NCBI GenBank assembly: GCA_035548495.1
Contig: DASZSV010000053.1
Span: 1 to 64,000, forward strand
DNA: 64,000 nucleotides
DNA from: CAILZL01 sp035548495
Lineage (GTDB): Bacteria > Pseudomonadota > Gammaproteobacteria > Steroidobacterales > Steroidobacteraceae
Direction: 5' to 3'
The position numbers and the translations under genes were made by a program. Shown in pieces: positions 60,022-64,000 of this stretch (positions are counted from its first letter, which is position 1; each line of letters starts with the position of its first letter). Below the pieces are notes generated by a model. That model saw nothing but the letters and a program-made list of their open reading frames with translations. It did not search any database and was not told the DNA's origin.

Positions 60022-60912
60022 ATGAACGAAGTATCCAGCAAGGCCACTTGGCGCGATTATTACGAGCTCGGCAAACCGCGAGTGGTCATGCTGATCGTAT
60101 TCACCGCGCTGGTCGGCATGTTGCTGGCCGTGCCGGGCTGGCCGCCACTGAATGCGCTGATCTTTGGCAATCTGGGCATTGCACTTGCGGCATCATCAGC
60201 CGCGGCCATCAATCACGTGCTGGATCGCCGCTTTGACCGCGACATGAAACGCACGCAGGGGCGGCCCATTCCGCTCGGGCATGTCAGTGAAAAGCGCGCG
60301 ATGACGTATGCAATCATCCTTGGCACATTGTCCATGCTGATGCTGGCGCTGCTGGTGAATGTGCTCACTGCGATTCTCACCTTCGCATCGTTGATCGGTT
60401 ACGCCATCATTTACACGGTGTGGCTGAAACATGCGACGCCGCAGAACATTGTGATTGGCGGTGCAGCGGGCGCGGCGCCGCCGGTACTGGGCTGGTGTGC
60501 CGTCACCGGCACTGTTGATCCGCATGCATTGCTGCTGTTCCTGATCATCTTTGCATGGACACCACCGCATTTCTGGGCGCTGGCCATCGCACGCCGCGAT
60601 GATTATGCGAAGGTGGGCATTCCCATGTTGCCGGTGGTGTACGGTGTCGAATTTACCCGGCTGCATATTTTTCTGTACACCATCATACTGTTGATCGTCA
60701 CGCTGCTGCCGTTTCTCACGCGCATGTCGAACCTTCTGTACCTGATCAGCGCGGTGATACTGGGGGTATTGTTCATCATTTACGCATTGCGGCTGCTGTA
60801 TCGTCCCACGGCACAGTTGCCGATGAAGACCTTCGGCTATTCCATCACCTACCTGTCACTGTTGTTCGCAATGCTGCTGGTGGATCACTACATTCCGCTT
60901 TACTGGTCCTGA
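60022..60912 (+). CDS. ctaB: Protoheme IX farnesyltransferase (heme O synthase)
   Basis: 296 residues from the ATG at 60022, where homology starts (ATWRDYYELGKPRVVMLIVFTALVGM). It adds a farnesyl group to heme B to give heme O for terminal oxidases. The UbiA-type aspartate motif NHVLDRRFDRDMKRTQGRPI is intact, as is the second loop in FAWTPPHFWALAIARRDDYAKVGIPMLPV. Usually near cox genes, but none lie in the window. A VanZ-like gene follows 12 bp downstream. Confidence 0.95.
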   Translation: MNEVSSKATWRDYYELGKPRVVMLIVFTALVGMLLAVPGWPPLNALIFGNLGIALAASSAAAINHVLDRRFDRDMKRTQGRPIPLGHVSEKRAMTYAIILGTLSMLMLALLVNVLTAILTFASLIGYAIIYTVWLKHATPQNIVIGGAAGAAPPVLGWCAVTGTVDPHALLLFLIIFAWTPPHFWALAIARRDDYAKVGIPMLPVVYGVEFTRLHIFLYTIILLIVTLLPFLTRMSNLLYLISAVILGVLFIIYALRLLYRPTAQLPMKTFGYSITYLSLLFAMLLVDHYIPLYWS

Positions 60913-60924
60913 AAGGATTGATGC

Positions 60925-62097
60925 GTGGTACGCACCGGACATTCATCATTGATGCCGTTGCTCATCATTGGCGTGATGGCATTCATCGCCTTTGGTTCAC
61001 TCTATCCGTTCAGATTGAATGGCGCAGAACCGGCGTTGCTGGATGCATTGCATCGCCTGAGCTGGGCGCACGCCGGCCGTGACGATCTGATTCGCAATGT
61101 GCTGATGTACCTGCCGCTGGGCTTTTGCCTGTTGTTGTGGTTCAGGCGGTATTTGAACACGTGGTGGTCGTTGCTGTTGTCCTGCGTAACCGGTGCAGCT
61201 TTGTCACTGTGCATTGAAGTCGCGCAGGTATATTTCACCCGTGTGCCAAGTTACATGGACATTACGCTTAACGCCATCGGCACCCTGCTCGGCGCAGCGA
61301 TCGGTCTGAGCTGGAACTCCATGACGCAATGGATTGCCTTGCCGGAGAATATCCGCAGTCAATCGCGTGACCGCAACGCCTTGTTGCTGGTGTTGCTGTG
61401 GATCATCTGGCGCATGGTGGACATTTCATTGCACATCAGCCTTGGCCGGTTGAAGATGGCATTGCATCCGCTGCTGCATATCGAGATTTTCTGGCTGCTG
61501 GTGCTGCGTTACCTGGTGTCATGGCTGACTGTTTCGCTGGCGGTGCTGGCATATTCTTCGCGGCAGCGCGCCAACGAAGCACTGCTGGGCGTCATCGGCG
61601 TAGTGCTGGTGGGCCGCATTCTGTTTGTATCGCCTGCATTTGATTCATCCGAATTGCTGGCGCTGATTCTGCTGTTGCCGGCGCTGGTGCTGGTGCATAC
61701 CGCGCGCTGGCTGCCTGCCGCTGTCATTGTGCTGTGCGCATGGTCTTGCATTTATGTTTACGATCATGTGCTGCCATTGGACATGAGTACATTTCACTGG
61801 AGCTTTGATCTGTTGCCCTTTGTTGAGTGGATCAGGAATGGCGCCACATTCAATCTCAACACCCTGCTGCACATGCTGTTTGTGTTTGCTGCAATGATCT
61901 GGTTGTTGAAAGAATCCGGCCTGTCATTACGCAGCGCGACGATCATCGTGGTCATCGCCATGCTTGGCATCGAAATTTTCCATATGTGGCAGGCAGACCG
62001 TTCCGGCTCCCTTACGCGGCCGGTGCTGGCATTGGCCATGGGACTATTGATGATGGCAATTGATCGTAACGCCAGCACCAGCAGGAAAAGTGCATGA
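60925..62097 (+). CDS. VanZ-family membrane protein
   Basis: 390 residues from a GTG at 60925 (AAGGA 8 nt upstream). The N-terminal ~140 residues are a VanZ-like domain (four helices, LPLGFCLLLWF, EVAQVYFTRVPSYMDITLNAIGTLLGAAIG). The remainder holds about six more helices. VanZ of enterococci raises teicoplanin resistance; most family members have unknown roles. It is adjacent to ctaB and may be co-transcribed with it. Confidence 0.78.
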   Translation: MVRTGHSSLMPLLIIGVMAFIAFGSLYPFRLNGAEPALLDALHRLSWAHAGRDDLIRNVLMYLPLGFCLLLWFRRYLNTWWSLLLSCVTGAALSLCIEVAQVYFTRVPSYMDITLNAIGTLLGAAIGLSWNSMTQWIALPENIRSQSRDRNALLLVLLWIIWRMVDISLHISLGRLKMALHPLLHIEIFWLLVLRYLVSWLTVSLAVLAYSSRQRANEALLGVIGVVLVGRILFVSPAFDSSELLALILLLPALVLVHTARWLPAAVIVLCAWSCIYVYDHVLPLDMSTFHWSFDLLPFVEWIRNGATFNLNTLLHMLFVFAAMIWLLKESGLSLRSATIIVVIAMLGIEIFHMWQADRSGSLTRPVLALAMGLLMMAIDRNASTSRKSA

Positions 62098-62206
62098 GCT
62101 TGCGTGGTTGATGCATGTGTCGATCAAATCCATGTCCATGTAGAGTGCGCGGTGATGCGCCAACGTGCGATAATCCTCGCCACTGAATTTTTAAAACACA
62201 CTTGCA

Positions 62207-64000
62207 ATGGACATTTCCCATCTCGTTGACAAATTGAATGATGCACAGCGCCAGGCGGTGACTGCGCCCGTTGGTCCGGCACTGGTGCTTGCAGGCGCGG
62301 GCAGCGGCAAGACACGCGTGCTGACGCATCGCGTGGCATGGCTGGTGGAAGTGGAAAATGCATCGCCGCAAAGCATCATGGCCGTCACCTTTACCAACAA
62401 GGCTGCGGCTGAAATGCGTGCGCGCATCGAGCGCATGCTGAACATGCCGACGGCGCCGTTGTGGATTGGCACCTTTCACGGCATTGCGCATCGTCTGCTG
62501 CGCATTCACTGGCGCGAAGCAAAACTGCCGCAGTCCTTCCAGATCATGGACGCCGATGATCAGCAACGCACCGTCAAGAAAATATTGAAGGCAATGAATC
62601 TTGACGAAGAGCGCTGGGCGCCGAAGGAAGTTGTATGGTTCATCAATGCGCAGAAGGATGCGGGCCTGCGTCCGCACAATCTCAAGGACGAAGGTGATTT
62701 CAATCGCCAGCAGATGATCAAACTGTACACGGCTTATCAGGATGCCTGCGAACGCGGTGGCATGGTGGACTTCGCAGAATTGCTGTTGCGGGTGTATGAA
62801 CTGCTGCGTGACAACGTGGAGTTGCAGGCACATTATCGCCGCCGCTTTCACCATGTGCTCGTCGATGAATTTCAGGACACCAACGCCATTCAGTATCAAT
62901 GGTTGCGCTTGCTGGCGGGTCCGAACGGCAATCCATTCGTGGTTGGTGACGACGACCAATCCATTTATGCGTGGCGTGGCGCCAAAGTCGGCAATCTATT
63001 GCAGTTCCAGAAAGATTATCCGCACTTGAAAGTGTTCCGTCTGGAACAGAACTATCGTTCCACGGGCAATATTCTGAAGGCCGCCAACAAACTGATCGAG
63101 AACAACAGCGGCCGCATGGGTAAGAATCTGTGGACCAGTGGCAACGAAGGTGAGCTGATCAAGCTGTACGCAGCGTACAACGAACGTGATGAAGCCGACT
63201 TCGTGGTCAATCGCATTCGCTTGTGGGTGGACAAAGGTGGCAAGCGCAGCGAATGCGCCATTCTGTATCGCTCCAATGCACAATCGCGAGTGTTTGAAGA
63301 AGCCATGATCTCGGCACGTATGCCGTATCGTGTTTATGGCGGTTTGCGATTCTTCGAACGTCAGGAAATCAAGGACGCGCTCGCCTATCTGCGTCTGGTG
63401 CACAATCGTGGCGATGACACGTCATTTGAACGCGTGGTTAATCTGCCGACGCGTGGCATCGGTCAACGCACCATGGACATTGTGCGCGATTACGCACGCG
63501 CCAATGCATGTACGTTGTGGACGGCGGCCGGCGCCAACTTGCAATCACTGGGTTCCAAGGGTGGCATCGCATTGCATGGTTTCATGTTGATGATTGAAAA
63601 AATGGACCAGGCCATTCGCGATCTGCCCTTGCATGAACAGGTGGATCACGTGATTGCACACAGTGGCTTGCTTACTCATTACCGTAATGACAAGAACGGT
63701 GGTGAAGCGCGCATCGAAAACCTGGAGGAACTGGTGAGTGCCGCACGTGGCTTCAATGCTGATAATACCAATGCAGCCGAAGCGGGCGAGATGACACCAC
63801 TGGCTGCATTCTTATCGCATGCCGTGCTCGAGTCGGGAGAAGGCCAGGCGGATGAAGGTGAAGACTGTGTGCAGATGATGACCTTGCACACTGCAAAAGG
63901 ACTGGAATTCCCGATGGTATTTTTATGCGGCATGGAAGAAAACCTGTTTCCGCATTCGCGTTCGGTGAATGAACCCTCGGGTCTCGAAGAAGAACGACGG
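62207..64000 (+). CDS. uvrD: DNA helicase II (UvrD), 3' end outside the window
   Basis: 598 codons from the ATG at 62207 to the window end; E. coli UvrD has 720. Superfamily 1A motifs in order: Q motif LNDAQRQAV, Walker A LAGAGSGKTRVL, motif Ia AVTFTNKAAAEMRARI, Walker B VLVDEFQDTNAIQY, motif III VGDDDQSIYAWRGA, motif IV LEQNYRST, and motif V MMTLHTAKGLEFPMVF. It unwinds DNA in nucleotide excision and mismatch repair. The start is supported by the N-terminus MDISHLVDKLNDAQRQAV. Confidence 0.95.
   Translation, partial: MDISHLVDKLNDAQRQAVTAPVGPALVLAGAGSGKTRVLTHRVAWLVEVENASPQSIMAVTFTNKAAAEMRARIERMLNMPTAPLWIGTFHGIAHRLLRIHWREAKLPQSFQIMDADDQQRTVKKILKAMNLDEERWAPKEVVWFINAQKDAGLRPHNLKDEGDFNRQQMIKLYTAYQDACERGGMVDFAELLLRVYELLRDNVELQAHYRRRFHHVLVDEFQDTNAIQYQWLRLLAGPNGNPFVVGDDDQSIYAWRGAKVGNLLQFQKDYPHLKVFRLEQNYRSTGNILKAANKLIENNSGRMGKNLWTSGNEGELIKLYAAYNERDEADFVVNRIRLWVDKGGKRSECAILYRSNAQSRVFEEAMISARMPYRVYGGLRFFERQEIKDALAYLRLVHNRGDDTSFERVVNLPTRGIGQRTMDIVRDYARANACTLWTAAGANLQSLGSKGGIALHGFMLMIEKMDQAIRDLPLHEQVDHVIAHSGLLTHYRNDKNGGEARIENLEELVSAARGFNADNTNAAEAGEMTPLAAFLSHAVLESGEGQADEGEDCVQMMTLHTAKGLEFPMVFLCGMEENLFPHSRSVNEPSGLEEERR

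Noticed and set aside
62207..64000. Truncated uvrD
   Set aside because: The frame is still open at the window edge; the shortness is caused by the window boundary.

Overview
The window looks like one stretch of a mid-GC (roughly 50-55% by eye) gammaproteobacterial chromosome. The main reason is the gene set polA, lptM, engB, cytochrome c4 and a DsbA-like gene within 10 kb, an association typical of gammaproteobacteria such as Pseudomonas. The adjacent ntrB-ntrC-glnA block and the class III PHA synthase (phaE-phaC) fit this. No rRNA or tRNA gene, insertion sequence, integrase, prophage or CRISPR array was seen. The first and last genes are cut by the window edges.

Layout. 1-9.3 kb: end of an ECF sigma factor, a membrane hypothetical, a TetR regulator with its efflux operon (TolC, adaptor, RND pump), and a ChaA-type antiporter. 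10-15.5 kb: a DUF4097 surface protein, a pilin-domain chimera, a VapBC-like toxin-antitoxin pair, phaE-phaC, and an AraC/alkyltransferase fusion. 15.6-27.2 kb: glgA, ntrC-ntrB-glnA (with a sigma-54 promoter), glyQ-glyS, plsC, and an aminotransferase divergent from a MarR regulator. 27.3-36.5 kb is a signalling block: a receiver-TonB fusion, a pseudo-receiver HD-GYP protein, Dps, and a membrane CheA-like kinase with CheY and CheX. 36.5-48.1 kb: corA, a DsbA-like lipoprotein, cytochrome c4, engB, a formate/nitrite channel, a PP2C-kinase fusion, an outer-membrane barrel, polA, lptM and a transporter. 48.2-57.4 kb: a leftward arginine cluster argR-argG-DUF1611-argC-argD-argF'-argB-argH. 57.5-64 kb: a VOC protein with a histone-H1-like tail, a degenerate GGDEF protein, ctaB, a VanZ protein and the start of uvrD.

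The most surprising item is in glyS. About 38 in-frame residues closely resemble the RuvC-I start of a Cas9 nuclease. They lie in a ~630-bp tract whose codon use differs from the rest of the gene. No other Cas9 domain, cas gene or repeat array accompanies them. I therefore treat this as a sequence chimera, recoding or mosaic event to be verified, not as a CRISPR system.

The best candidate for unrecognised natural biology is the arginine cluster. Its transcarbamylase resembles the acetyl- or succinyl-ornithine type, its order recalls the Bacteroidetes-style operon, and a DUF1611 protein sits where a first-step acyltransferase might be expected. Its leader carries two ARG-box-like dyads exactly 21 bp apart, followed by a terminator-like hairpin. 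Short dispersed repeats fill many gaps, and one copy is translated in frame inside phaC.
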